Origin: Granulicella sp.
Lineage (GTDB): Bacteria; Acidobacteriota; Terriglobia; Terriglobales; Acidobacteriaceae
Assembly (NCBI GenBank): GCA_025357875.1
Contig: JANYLK010000138.1
Location: forward strand, 1-58,487
Direction of reading: 5' to 3'
DNA length: 58,487 nt
The position numbers and the translations under genes are program-made. Shown one piece after another: positions 49,149 through 58,253 of this stretch. Each line of letters opens with the position of its first letter. Within the stretch, counting starts at the first letter, position 1. The notes beneath the pieces are model-generated. The model did not search any database, was not told the origin of the DNA, and saw nothing but the letters and a program-made list of their open reading frames with translations.

Positions 49149-49236
49149 TGGCGGAGAGACAGGGATTCGAACCCTGGTTACCTTGCGGTAAACACGCTTT
49201 CCAAGCGTGCGCCTTCAGCCACTCGGCCATCTCTCC
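49149..49236 (-). tRNA. tRNA-Ser (GGA)
   Basis: An 88-base class II tRNA on the minus strand. Acceptor GGAGAGA/TCTCTCC, discriminator G, encoded CCA, anticodon stem CACGC/GCGTG with loop TTGGAAA (anticodon GGA), a long variable arm (TTACC-GCAA-GGTAA) and T arm with TTCGAAT. Reads UCC/UCU codons. Confidence 0.95.
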
Positions 49237-49342
49237 GCAATGCATGCGAATAATTTCAATTTATCACACACTCGACATTGGTCTGCCTCTCAACTAGGCT
49301 GTCGGCGCCAGGTTGGCATCGCGATACCGGAGCTGGCGCAAG

Positions 49343-49585
49343 CTATTGAAAAGCAGCTTTCATCTGAACCAGCAGCATGCGAACGGCTGTCTTGGCGGAG
49401 ATTCCATGAGGCAGCATAGGGGGCATGTAGACAAAGGAGCCCAGTTGCGAGCTGACGGCATCCTCTCCCAACTGTACATTGGCCTTTCCTTCAATAAAGT
49501 AGATGACCGTTGGCGTAAACGCTAAATGCGTGGACAGCACCTCCCCGGCGCAGAAGCCAAAAAGAGTTACATTTACATGCTCATC
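49343..49585 (-). pseudogene. Cupin-domain protein remnant lacking its N-terminus
   Basis: The minus strand encodes a recognisable small cupin: DEHVNVTLFGFCAGEVLSTH, then VIYFIEGKANVQLGEDA and YMPPMLPHGISA with one His of the metal motif. In-frame TGA at 49586-49588 cuts it off from any start codon, so only the internal GTG/CTG region could initiate. Cupin motif 1 keeps one of the usual His residues (STH). It is probably a decayed gene downstream of the nitric oxide reductase. A short functional product is less likely. Confidence 0.45.
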
Positions 49586-49670
49586 TCAGCTAAGAATTAC
49601 TAATCCATAATCTTCGTCCTTCGTGTTTGCCAGTTCGTAAAGCGAACGCAACGGGCACGCGTTGCGTAGA

Positions 49671-51965
49671 TTAACGACTCGCTGTTACTAATTCATCTTC
49701 GACAGTCTTGCCTGATAGAGGATCGCTCGGACCGGCAACCTGGTTATCGTAAGAATGCCCTGTGAGTAATCCGAGGATGAACCAGGCGAACAGTCCGGCT
49801 CCCGCTGCAAACAGCACGTCTCCCGGGACACGCATCCATCGCAGTGTCTGCATCTGGCCAGACTGCATGAACTCGGCAGAACGCGCATACCAGGTACCCT
49901 GCTGGATCGACGCCCATGCTTGTAGGAGACCGACCGGCAGCATGCTTAGAAGCACCATGAACGTCAGACCTAGATTGAGGAACCAGAATGAATACTTCAG
50001 CGGACCCTCCTTCCAGGGACGCGCCGGACCCATCGCCCTCATGCAGAAAAGTGTGAGTCCAAGCCCGAGCATTCCATACACACCAAACAGTGCAGTATGA
50101 CCATGAACAGGAGTGAGGTTGAGCCCCTGCACATAGTAAAGCGCGACCGGGGGATTAATGAGAAAGCCGAATAGACCTGCTCCGACAAGGTTCCAGAACG
50201 CAACCGAAACAAAGAAGTAAATAGGCCACTTATAGTTTGCGATCCACGGAGCTTTTTGCATCGGCTGCGCGAGACGAATATTTTCCCAAGCCTCATAGCC
50301 GACCAGTGTCAGTGGCACAACTTCAAACGCGCTGAAGATTGCACCAAGGGCAATAACCGCCGGCGTCGCACCCGCAAAGTAAAGGTGATGAAACGTGCCG
50401 ATGATACCGCCGGAAAGAAATATGGCCGTTGAAAATAGTGCGGCTTTTGTCGCGGTGCGAATCTCGATGAGCTTCAGTCGCGTGAAGAGGAACGCAATCA
50501 CGACGGTCGCAAACACTTCAAAAAAGCCTTCAACCCAGAGGTGGACCACCCACCAGCGCCAGTATTCAGCGGTCACGAGATGACTGCGTTGCCCGTACAT
50601 CAGACCAGCCGCATAGAAAAGAGGAATCGCAATGCTGGAGATGAGAAAAAGTGTAAGGAGAGCCCGGTCCTCGCTCTTGCGAACCAGAGCGGGCTTGAGC
50701 GCAGCTATCATCAGTCCGAGCCATAGAACCAGCCCGATGAAGAGCAATATCTGCCAAAACCGTCCGAGGTCAACATACTCGTATCCCTGGCTGCCGAACC
50801 AGAACCACATGTTGCCCAGTCGCTGCTGAATGCCCAACCACTCACCGGCTAAGGAGCCGCCGACCACAAGAATCAATGCACCGAACAGAACATTGACGCC
50901 GAGTCGTTGATACTTTGGCTCGTGTCCAGTCACCGCGGGGCCAACATACAACCCCGTCGCCAGCCATGAAGTGGCAATCCAGAAAATTGCAAGTTGCAGA
51001 TGCCAGGTGCGAGTCACTGCATAGGGCAGATAACGATCCAGAGGGAAGCCGTAGAACCCATGGCCTTCGACAGCATAGTGAGCGGTCAAGGCACCCATTG
51101 CAATCTGCACGCCCCATAGGATCACGACCACGAAGAAGTACTTCATTGTGGCACGTTGCGAAGCTGTCGCCTCTACTGCGAGGAATGGATCTGACGCTGG
51201 ATACGGGCCATGAACCAGCACCTTCTCTTGTGACGCGTACCACCAGACCATCCCGCCGATTCCGGCTAGTAAACCGACGATGCTGAGGATGCTCCATAGC
51301 AACGCTCCAGATGTTAGAGCATTGGCAACCAGAGGTTCATGCGGCCAGTTGTTGGTGTAGGTGGTAGTCGAATTGGGCCGCTCCGTGCTGGCCGCCCAAG
51401 AAGTCCACCAGAAGAATGCTGCGAGTTGGTGCTGTTTGGCAACGTTGGTCAAAGCACCGTGCGGGATTGCGTATGCCGCGCGTCCGTTTGCGAAGACGTC
51501 GGCGTAGTAAGACCCCAACTGGTTGAAGGCCGCGGCGCGATCGGCGTCAATCGTCACACTGTTATTCGAAGCGGCGTAAGTATTGGTCCGCATATCGCGG
51601 ATCAGCCGAGCCTTCAATACAGCCTGCTGATCAAGATTCAAGGAGCCGAAGTTGACAGCGCCAGCTCTGACTGCCCACGTTTGCAGTAGGAACTCGGATT
51701 CACGATGCAGCCAATCGGCGCTCCAGTCGGGAGCGACATACGCCCCATGCCCCCAAACCGTGCCAATCTCCTGTCCGCCGATGGATTGCCAAACTCCCTG
51801 TCCATCCGTAATGGAACTGCCAGTGAAAAGAAGCTGGCCATCCGTTGTGTAGACATCCGGAAGGGGGGGGGCTCCGCTGATCATCTTCCGGCCCTCTCCA
51901 CCAAGAACGATGAATGAGCCGATAATGACAAGTGCCAGAGCCCACCAATAACGCTTATATGACAT
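49671..51965 (-). CDS. norZ: Quinol-dependent nitric oxide reductase (qNOR)
   Basis: A 764-aa single-subunit haem-copper-family enzyme reducing NO to N2O with quinol. An N-terminal extracytoplasmic domain of about 200 residues (VWQSIGGQEIGTVWGHGAYVAPDWSADWLHRE region) replaces the NorC subunit. About 14 helices follow, with haem/FeB His residues in TRTWHLQLAIFW, WWVVHLWVEGFFE, GTFHHLYFAG and HGHTALFGVYGM. ATG at 51965 has GAGGAC upstream. No nir, nos or other denitrification gene is near, so detoxification of NO is the likely role. Upstream lies a 400-base non-coding region with a palindrome. Confidence 0.95.
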   Translation of the reverse strand: MSYKRYWWALALVIIGSFIVLGGEGRKMISGAPPLPDVYTTDGQLLFTGSSITDGQGVWQSIGGQEIGTVWGHGAYVAPDWSADWLHRESEFLLQTWAVRAGAVNFGSLNLDQQAVLKARLIRDMRTNTYAASNNSVTIDADRAAAFNQLGSYYADVFANGRAAYAIPHGALTNVAKQHQLAAFFWWTSWAASTERPNSTTTYTNNWPHEPLVANALTSGALLWSILSIVGLLAGIGGMVWWYASQEKVLVHGPYPASDPFLAVEATASQRATMKYFFVVVILWGVQIAMGALTAHYAVEGHGFYGFPLDRYLPYAVTRTWHLQLAIFWIATSWLATGLYVGPAVTGHEPKYQRLGVNVLFGALILVVGGSLAGEWLGIQQRLGNMWFWFGSQGYEYVDLGRFWQILLFIGLVLWLGLMIAALKPALVRKSEDRALLTLFLISSIAIPLFYAAGLMYGQRSHLVTAEYWRWWVVHLWVEGFFEVFATVVIAFLFTRLKLIEIRTATKAALFSTAIFLSGGIIGTFHHLYFAGATPAVIALGAIFSAFEVVPLTLVGYEAWENIRLAQPMQKAPWIANYKWPIYFFVSVAFWNLVGAGLFGFLINPPVALYYVQGLNLTPVHGHTALFGVYGMLGLGLTLFCMRAMGPARPWKEGPLKYSFWFLNLGLTFMVLLSMLPVGLLQAWASIQQGTWYARSAEFMQSGQMQTLRWMRVPGDVLFAAGAGLFAWFILGLLTGHSYDNQVAGPSDPLSGKTVEDELVTASR

Positions 51966-52365
51966 GTTTTGTCCTCGTCGAAGAATGCAAAAAAGAGTGC
52001 GCCACACGATCTGGAATGGATCAATGCGATCGATACGACAGACTTACCGTAGCGTGCTGGCCAGAAAAATGCAGGGACTTTAGTCACAGGCGGGTGCTTT
52101 AGTCATCAATTAGCTTTCGCGGGGCACTACGCCGCTCAACGATCGAAACCTAACGGTTGGGTATATCGTTACACGATATAAATATCTGTGCGAAAAACTT
52201 TGACGTTTGACGAAAATGAATTTGGGCCGAAGGTTGGCGCTTTTACACCCAACTCGGTTTCTGGCCGCCGACGGGACTTGTCTCTACCGCATAGCTCGGA
52301 GACCCGCAAAGGCGGTCAAGATACTGACGCCGCCTTCTGCTACGAACCATAGATGGCTGCGTGGG
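51966..52365. other. Non-coding region upstream of the NO reductase gene
   Basis: About 400 bases without a supported gene. The plus-strand frame at 52207-52455 has no ribosome binding site and no recognisable content. No perfect FNR/NnrR-type site (TTGAT-N4-ATCAA) was seen. A perfect palindrome lies at 52162-52180. Confidence 0.5.
52162..52180. promoter_or_regulatory. Perfect palindromic operator-like site
   Basis: TATATCGT-TAC-ACGATATA, an 8-bp perfect inverted repeat with a 3-base spacer, 197 bases upstream of the NO reductase start. The size fits a dimeric repressor. The regulator family cannot be assigned. Confidence 0.5.
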
Positions 52366-52977
52366 CTATTCGCTTACGCTCAGTCCAAACGATTTAATGG
52401 CTTTCAGAATCTTGCCAGCGTCATAAGTTCCGAAACCGAGAAGGACGCGCTCTGACCAACCTTCTGGTTCAAAGCGAAGCCCGTAGCCGGCACCTCCTTT
52501 TGCTGTAGCAACCGATCAATACTTTAGCCCTGTTATCTCACGCAGCGAATAGGATCGAGTCCGCCAGTCCTTGTTGTGGATGCCTAGCCAGCGGACTCTT
52601 GAGATTGTCAGCACTGACCGGCCACAATAAAAGCTTTCGTCCGACGGGTAGGTCATCACGACATAGCGCCAGCTGATGAGCGCCATCAATGCGGAACCGC
52701 CGAGCAGTAGGAGCAGTGGAACGATGAAACCTGAGAAGTTGAGCGGGCATGTCGCGAAGTTATGCCACATGCCTGGTTGGCCATACTTTCCATTGGCAAA
52801 CACGAGTAGGCAGAGCGCCGCCATCCAGAACGCCACGAAGAAGTCAGCCCAATAGAATCTTCCGCATGAAAATGTTCTCGAAGCATTCAGACGGACGTTC
52901 ACCGATTGACTGGTGGCCTCTACTTCAAACTCCTCTTGATCGAGCCGCTCTCGACCGCCGTCTAGCCACAGCTCCAA
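52366..52977 (-). pseudogene. Small membrane protein with an in-frame TGA
   Basis: The minus strand encodes about 203 residues in one frame, interrupted only by TGA at 52516-52518. Before it come two membrane helices (FFVAFWMAALCLLVFANG; FSGFIVPLLLLLGGSALMAL) and a PH-like beta region (SVLTISRVRWLG...YSLREITGLKY). After it the same frame continues sensibly for 49 codons (SVATAKGGAGYGLRFEPEGW, then LLGFGTYDAGKILKAI). Continuity of a YcxB/PH-like fold across the stop argues for a nonsense mutation. The start (TTG at 52977) is poor, and part of the N-terminus may lie in another frame. Confidence 0.5.
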
Positions 52978-53319
52978 GGCACCGCTCCCAAAATTCGTCC
53001 GTATCTGCGAGCATCAGTCCAGATCTATTTCGTATGCGGAGGGTACTTCCTACAAAGTCGGATATTCGGTAAGTTCACGTTGGCGTGTTTGCGAGGCGGG
53101 GGAACTCGGTGGATTCCGTTCGCAGTTGCTCCCGTGCATTTTCAATTTTTTCTGTTTCCGACAATCTACGAGATGCCGTGGCATGGAAAAATAACGTCCG
53201 ATAACAGATATTATGTACAGTTGACTGTCGGCTGCTAATAACTCACCGGTAAACCGCATCAACAATTCCCTTGCGCGCCCTTCACGGAGTTGTCGGCCGT
53301 CGCTAAGCATTTGGCATTC
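52978..53319. other. Region without a supported gene
   Basis: About 340 bases between thiS and the broken membrane-protein gene. A minus-strand frame at 53050-53310 opens 9 bases after the thiS stop but has no ribosome binding site, odd composition and no recognisable motif. It could be a decayed thiamine gene or simple noise. Confidence 0.4.
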
Positions 53320-53538
53320 TCACATTCCGCCACCGACAAAATGGACTACCTCAAGCTTATCCCCCGAGACTATCGGGGTGCCGGACCAACTCACCCTTGA
53401 AGCAATCTCACCGTTGTGTTCGATGGCGACGCGATCGGTCTTCAGACCCATTGCAGCGACCACCTTCAAAAGAGTCGTCGGAGACTCCAACTTCGCGAAA
53501 TTGCGGTTTTGCCCATTTATAGTGACAGTCAGAGCCAT
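53320..53538 (-). CDS. thiS: Sulfur carrier protein ThiS
   Basis: A 72-aa ubiquitin-like protein that carries the thiocarboxylate sulfur for the thiazole of thiamine. The fold is visible (TVTINGQNRNF, then LGLKTDRVAIEHNGEI-like core and VSGDKLEVVHFVGGG). The C-terminus reads GGGM, with one Met beyond the Gly-Gly that must be exposed for adenylation. GAAGGAATC precedes the ATG at 53538. ThiG, ThiF and ThiE are not in the window. Confidence 0.85.
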   Translation of the reverse strand: MALTVTINGQNRNFAKLESPTTLLKVVAAMGLKTDRVAIEHNGEIASRVSWSGTPIVSGDKLEVVHFVGGGM

Positions 53539-53635
53539 GATTCCTTCAGCGTAGCAGCTTCGACTTATTACTGCGTCTTCTCGGTTCAACCTCAGGTCGA
53601 AGAATTCTGATTATCAGACCCAGACGTCATCTAAC

Positions 53636-54502
53636 CTAATGTAACGCTTTAGTTACACTCCACAAGTGCTTGATTGGTCCGGCACCTTTCCCAATCGACT
53701 CGGCGGCCCGCAAAGCACCCGCAACATACGCCTTGGCCCCTCTGGCAGCCTCCTCCGGTTCATCGCCAAGAACCAGCCGACTTAGAAATGCACTTGAGAA
53801 CGCGCAGCCAGTTCCATGAGTGGATTTAGTTGCAACGCGTTCTCCCACTAGCCAAATACCTTCCCCGGTTGGCATGAGTAGGAAATCGTTCGGAGGGTCG
53901 AGATGGCCTCCCGTGGCGACGATTCCCAGCCGGCTAATGTCATCCCCCGGCCGCCCAACGCTCGCCTGCAATGCCCGACAAGCCTCCGGTATCCCAGCGC
54001 CGCGATCTATGGCCGGCCGCCCCAACAGGGCCGCAAGTTCATCCACATTGGGTGTGACCCAGTCCACCAAGGGCAGCAAATGTTCTCTGAATGCTGCCAG
54101 GCCTGCGAGGTCAAGGAGTTCCCTTCCTGATGAGGACCGAAGTACCGGATCTAGGACGATTGGAATATGTGACGGCCTTGCTGGATCTGAATGTTCTACT
54201 TTAAGTATCTTGAGATAATTACAAATTCTAAAGATATTATTTTGGTTCGACACTATGCCGATTTTGATGCCTGCCGGCCGCAGATCCTCATCTAGGCACT
54301 GGAGTGTTGCTTCGACGATCGCCTCCGAAACTGGATGGGTTGACTGGACCCCCAATGTCGACTGAACAGTCAGAGCGGTGATGCAGGATGTACCGAACAA
54401 CCCGTGCGCAGCGAAGACCATCAGGTCCGCAGTCACTCCCGCGCCTGAAGAAGGATCGAAGCCGGCAATCGTGAGAACGGTTTTCATCGGGCTGGGGTGC
54501 AT
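53636..54502 (-). CDS. thiD: Hydroxymethylpyrimidine/phosphomethylpyrimidine kinase
   Basis: A 288-aa ribokinase-fold enzyme phosphorylating HMP and HMP-P in thiamine synthesis. Signatures: VLTIAGFDPSSGAGVTADL at the start, IVLDPVLRSSSG, DWVTPNVDELAALLG, and the anion-hole motif STHGTGCAFSSAF with catalytic Asp replaced by its usual Cys-containing loop (HGTGC). A start at 54487 (MKTVLTIAG) is also possible. Downstream on the same strand after a 97-base gap is thiS. No TPP riboswitch pattern was seen upstream. Confidence 0.93.
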   Translation of the reverse strand: MHPSPMKTVLTIAGFDPSSGAGVTADLMVFAAHGLFGTSCITALTVQSTLGVQSTHPVSEAIVEATLQCLDEDLRPAGIKIGIVSNQNNIFRICNYLKILKVEHSDPARPSHIPIVLDPVLRSSSGRELLDLAGLAAFREHLLPLVDWVTPNVDELAALLGRPAIDRGAGIPEACRALQASVGRPGDDISRLGIVATGGHLDPPNDFLLMPTGEGIWLVGERVATKSTHGTGCAFSSAFLSRLVLGDEPEEAARGAKAYVAGALRAAESIGKGAGPIKHLWSVTKALH

Positions 54503-54742
54503 GGTGAAAGAATTTCTGTCTTTTTACGAAAAAACTGATTTTGTTGCCAATCGGATGATATCGCCCGCATCGGACTATGCAGAGGATGATTCTGTTCATT
54601 TCCGCAAGATTTTGGCGACGTTTCCACCGTAACCTCTATACCACAAATGGGATCCATTTCGCAAGCGGCAGCTCTCAATAACTGCTTGCAGGTGTTTGAC
54701 TTGCGATGCTTACGCAAAGACAATAATTGTTGGAGAGTGCCA

Positions 54743-55309
54743 TTGAAAAGGACATATACAAGAACGGTTCCAAGAGTGACAACCGCGTCGGTCCGCAAGG
54801 CCGGGATTTCTCTTCTCATCATGGGTCTGGCACTGTCGGCTTCTGCGAAGGACGCGACTGGCGACGGTAAGCCTTCCGCCACCAAAGATCTCACGCTCGT
54901 CACCAAAAACTTGACCAAACCAGCCGATAAAAAGACCAGATCCCGCCATTGGTTTCAGGTTGGATTGGCTTCCTGGTACGGGACGCACTTTCAGGGGCGT
55001 ACCACCGCGGCGGGTGAGCGATTCGACATGAGTCAGATGACTTGCGCGCATCCGACTCTCCCGATGGGTACCTGGTTGCGGGTCACCAACCTGAGGAATC
55101 GCAAGACGACCTTCGTCCGTGTGAACGATCGAGGCCCGGTGGTCGATGGACGGATCGTCGATCTTTCCTTTGCGGCCGCGCAGAGACTCGGCCTCTCTGG
55201 AGTCGGACAGGTAAGACTTGAAGCGGTACGCAACGGAGACCCGGTTCTGGCCAAAGCGCTGGTGGCGCAATTGCAGATACCGGAGCTAGTCAACCCATTG
55301 GCGCGCTGA
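54743..55309 (+). CDS. rlpA: RlpA-like double-psi beta-barrel protein
   Basis: A 188-aa exported protein. The signal peptide (GISLLIMGLALSASA) is followed by a Lys/Thr-rich linker and the RlpA barrel: GLASWYGTHFQGRTTAAGE, LPMGTWLRVTNL and VRVNDRGPVVDGRIVDLS with the catalytic-type Asp. RlpA cleaves denuded glycan strands at septa in some bacteria. This protein lacks the SPOR domain that targets E. coli RlpA. TTG at 54743, with GGAG 7 bases upstream, gives the best signal peptide. Confidence 0.85.
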   Translation: MKRTYTRTVPRVTTASVRKAGISLLIMGLALSASAKDATGDGKPSATKDLTLVTKNLTKPADKKTRSRHWFQVGLASWYGTHFQGRTTAAGERFDMSQMTCAHPTLPMGTWLRVTNLRNRKTTFVRVNDRGPVVDGRIVDLSFAAAQRLGLSGVGQVRLEAVRNGDPVLAKALVAQLQIPELVNPLAR

Positions 55310-55405
55310 TTCAAACCCTTTGATCGCCGCTTTTCAGATGGCCTGCAAACATCTACACTGACAAGAGTTCGCAGGGCCTCGTCTCTCCCAAGTTAGACTG
55401 AGACC

Positions 55406-56179
55406 ATGAAAACCGCACCAAGTCCAAAAGACGCACTACTTAGCCGTCTGGATCCGATGGACCGGCTGATCGTCGCCCTCGACTTCCCTTCTGCAGATAC
55501 GGCGATGCATCTTGTAGATCGGCTTCAAGGTACTTGCCGCTGGTTCAAGGTGGGGATGGAGCTGTATTACGCGACTGGAAATTGTGTGATTGACCGGCTG
55601 CGCGAGCGCAACCTCGAAGTGTTTCTTGACCTCAAGCTGCACGACATACCCAACACGGTTGCGGGAGCTGTGCGATCGGTCGCCAACGCCGGAGCGTCCC
55701 TGCTTACGATCCATGCCGGCGGCGGCGAGCGCATGATGCGGGCAGCCGCACAAGCCGCATCGGCGCCCGATTCCCCTGAACTACTTGCCGTCACCGTATT
55801 GACGAGCATGGACGCGGCCGAGTTGAGTGCCGTCGGTGTCGCGGATCAGGCAGGCTTGGGTGACGTGGTGTCCTCCCAGGTAATCCGTCTTGCTCGCCTT
55901 GCCTGCTCGTCGGGGATCAACGGACTAGTCTGTTCGGCGGAAGAGGTTTCCGCAGTTCGAAAGTTGATGGGACCTGGCACTCGGCTGGTAGTCCCGGGGA
56001 TTCGACCCGCTGACCCCGACTCCTCCCGTGCTGCAGACGACCAACGCAGAGTGGCCACTCCAGCGGAGGCGATCTCTCGCGGAGCTTCCATGCTAGTGGT
56101 CGGGCGACCGATAACCCTGGCGCTGAATCCAGCGGACGCCGCAGCAGCGATTTTGGCAGAGATAAGGGCCGCAGATTAG
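55406..56179 (+). CDS. pyrF: Orotidine 5'-phosphate decarboxylase
   Basis: A 257-aa TIM-barrel enzyme making UMP. It shows LIVALDFPSADTAMHLVD, the catalytic array FLDLKLHDIPNTVAGAV (Asp-Lys-Asp), and the phosphate loop VPGIRPADPDSSRAADDQ with VVGRPITLALNPADA. The first 16 residues precede the conserved start (MDRLIVALD), so translation may begin at the internal ATG. Confidence 0.95.
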   Translation: MKTAPSPKDALLSRLDPMDRLIVALDFPSADTAMHLVDRLQGTCRWFKVGMELYYATGNCVIDRLRERNLEVFLDLKLHDIPNTVAGAVRSVANAGASLLTIHAGGGERMMRAAAQAASAPDSPELLAVTVLTSMDAAELSAVGVADQAGLGDVVSSQVIRLARLACSSGINGLVCSAEEVSAVRKLMGPGTRLVVPGIRPADPDSSRAADDQRRVATPAEAISRGASMLVVGRPITLALNPADAAAAILAEIRAAD

Positions 56180-56250
56180 CCTGTCCGCCACTAGGCCACA
56201 TACCCATTCGTGGTATTGGGTTCATCCTCGCAAGACGTTAGTTTATTGGA

Positions 56251-57783
56251 GTGACCACTCTTACCGCACCGTCCGCCGCTGCGCCCGAGCATGGACTTGA
56301 CGTGCCGTCGAGCGCAAACGCCTCTGTCCAAGGCGGATCTTCACCCCGGGCCGAAAAGATCGCCAACACCACTGTGCTCGCGCTTTTGTTCGCTGCGCCG
56401 GCCCTTGTCTGCCTCCACTTTGCCGTAGCCAACGACTTGGACATCTGGTGGCACCTAAGTACCGGTCAATGGATATTGCAGCACCACGCGGTGCCCCGGG
56501 TTGATCTCTTCTCCGCATCGATGGCCGGAAAGCCATGGCAAGCTTATAGCTGGCTGTTTGAATTGATCGTCACAAAACTGTTCCTGCGCTTCGGATTGGT
56601 CGGCATCGCGACCTACACTAGTGCGATGGTACTGGCCATCACAGTGGCGCTGTATCACATGATTCGCAGGCTGCAGGCAGACTTTTCGCTCGCCGTACTG
56701 TTGACCTTCGTCGTTGGCTACAGCATTGGCCGTCTCTACATGCCGCGCCCTTGGATGTTCACAATCCTCTTGTTCATTCTGGAACTCGACATCCTGATGC
56801 ATGTGCGCAAATCCGGTCGCGTGCGGGAACTCTTCTGGCTTCCCGTCATCTTTGCCCTCTGGGCCAATGTCCACATCGAGTATGTCGACGGCCTGCTTGT
56901 TCTCGGACTTGCCTTCGTGGAATCGATCCTCGCCCGTTGGTGGAGTGCCGCCGAGACGCGTGTGCGGCCCTCGTGGATGGGAGGAGCACTGCTCGCAAGC
57001 TTCCTAGCGACCTTCGCTAACCCCTACGGCTGGCGTATCTACAGCGTGGTCTACGACTATTCCTCGCGTCTAGCGACTCCAGGCGGCGCACTAAACAAAG
57101 TCTCCGAGTTGCAGGCAATTCCCTTTCGCAATGTCTCCGATTTCACTATTCTGTTGCTGGCATTAATCAGCGCCGCCGCCCTGGCCTGGCATCGAAAGTT
57201 TGTACTGTTTGAAGTCGGCCTATTGCTCTTCGCAGCTGTTGTTTCCTTCCGCTCACAACGCGACATCTGGGTGATGGCGGTGGCCGCCGGTATCATCCTG
57301 GCTTCGCGAATCACGAGTAGCCGGAAGACAGCGATTCGCATGCCGAAGTTCGCCACCCCGCTCGCAGTCACACTCGCCGCTATTGCCGTGGTAGCAGGCT
57401 TCCCCGTGATGAAGGTGAATAATTCCCTGTTGCAGGCCCAGGTGATCAGCACCTTGCCCGTCAAGGCCGTCGAAGCAATTCAGGCAAAGGGCTACACCGG
57501 ACCCGTCTTCGATGACTACAACTGGGGTGGATACCTGATCTGGGCTCTGCACATGCCAGTCAGCATGGACGGACGGGCCTCCTTCTACGGAGACAAGCGA
57601 ATCGACCGTTCCATTGCAACATGGACCGCGGAGCCAGACTGGGCGTCTGACGCGGACCTCAAGTTATCCGGCTTGGTGATCGGGCCGACCAAGGCCTCTC
57701 TTATCCAATTGCTCCGGACTGACTCGCATTTTCAGCTCGTATACGAGGACAATATCGCCGCAGTCTTCGTCGCGAGTAAATAA
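56251..57783 (+). CDS. Polytopic membrane protein, GT-C glycosyltransferase-like
   Basis: A 510-aa protein with about ten membrane segments and a C-terminal soluble domain. The first extracytoplasmic loop reads NDLDIWWHLSTGQWILQHH, followed by DLFSASMAGKPWQAYSWLFE. Acidic DLDxWWHL-type loops are characteristic of a bacterial membrane-protein family related to GT-C glycosyltransferases. The C-terminal part (GPVFDDYNWGGYLIWAL) resembles the conserved globular end of that group. GTG start at 56251 with GGA upstream. Substrate and role unknown. Confidence 0.65.
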   Translation: MTTLTAPSAAAPEHGLDVPSSANASVQGGSSPRAEKIANTTVLALLFAAPALVCLHFAVANDLDIWWHLSTGQWILQHHAVPRVDLFSASMAGKPWQAYSWLFELIVTKLFLRFGLVGIATYTSAMVLAITVALYHMIRRLQADFSLAVLLTFVVGYSIGRLYMPRPWMFTILLFILELDILMHVRKSGRVRELFWLPVIFALWANVHIEYVDGLLVLGLAFVESILARWWSAAETRVRPSWMGGALLASFLATFANPYGWRIYSVVYDYSSRLATPGGALNKVSELQAIPFRNVSDFTILLLALISAAALAWHRKFVLFEVGLLLFAAVVSFRSQRDIWVMAVAAGIILASRITSSRKTAIRMPKFATPLAVTLAAIAVVAGFPVMKVNNSLLQAQVISTLPVKAVEAIQAKGYTGPVFDDYNWGGYLIWALHMPVSMDGRASFYGDKRIDRSIATWTAEPDWASDADLKLSGLVIGPTKASLIQLLRTDSHFQLVYEDNIAAVFVASK

Positions 57784-57833
57784 GCGCCACGCTCAAGCTT
57801 GCAAACTAGTTTAACCTTCGACTCTGGTCGTGC

Positions 57834-58013
57834 CTACAGCTTCTCGAAAAACTCGCATGCCGAGCAAGAGATGTACACCCCACCCGGAATGCCGCGCTCA
57901 CGATCCTTCACACGCTTCACAATGCGAGTCGGTTTGGAGCACTTAGGGCAATCCGTGCTCTTGTTCGTATCCATCATCTTCTTGCGGTCGCCGGTCTTAG
58001 CAATCTTCGCCAT
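57834..58013 (-). CDS. Small zinc-ribbon protein
   Basis: A 59-aa basic protein with two Cys pairs, CPKC and CSAC, 27 residues apart, making a probable zinc ribbon. The N-terminus is Lys-rich (KIAKTGDRKK) and could contact nucleic acid. ATG at 58013 has AGGAG 10 bases upstream. A GTG at 58022 is too near that site. Function unknown. Confidence 0.65.
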   Translation of the reverse strand: MAKIAKTGDRKKMMDTNKSTDCPKCSKPTRIVKRVKDRERGIPGGVYISCSACEFFEKL

Positions 58014-58253
58014 TTCGTTCACTTCTCCTATTGCAGATCTGGTGTCTTTCGCTCACGCAACTCTGGCCGTCGGGTGCCCTTTTCAGGACTACGTTTCAGC
58101 AGGGTAACTCCCGAGGGTTAAATCAACGGAGAAGAACCGCGGCGACGTTCCTTCATTAGCTTACACGATTTGAAGCCTCAAACCCGGATTGGCACTCAAT
58201 ACGAGACAACGCTCACGCCTTTGCCAGGAACAGCATAGCCTTCAGCGAGCGAG

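Noticed and set aside
51966..52161. FNR/NnrR site upstream of NO reductase
   Set aside because: Only half-site-like TTGAT strings occur. No complete TTGAT-N4-ATCAA palindrome was found.
52207..52455. Plus-strand 82-codon frame upstream of NO reductase
   Set aside because: No ribosome binding site. It overlaps the 3' part of the coherent minus-strand frame and resembles no protein.
54503..54646. Possible TPP riboswitch upstream of thiD
   Set aside because: The conserved CUGAGA and ACCUGAU-type segments are absent.
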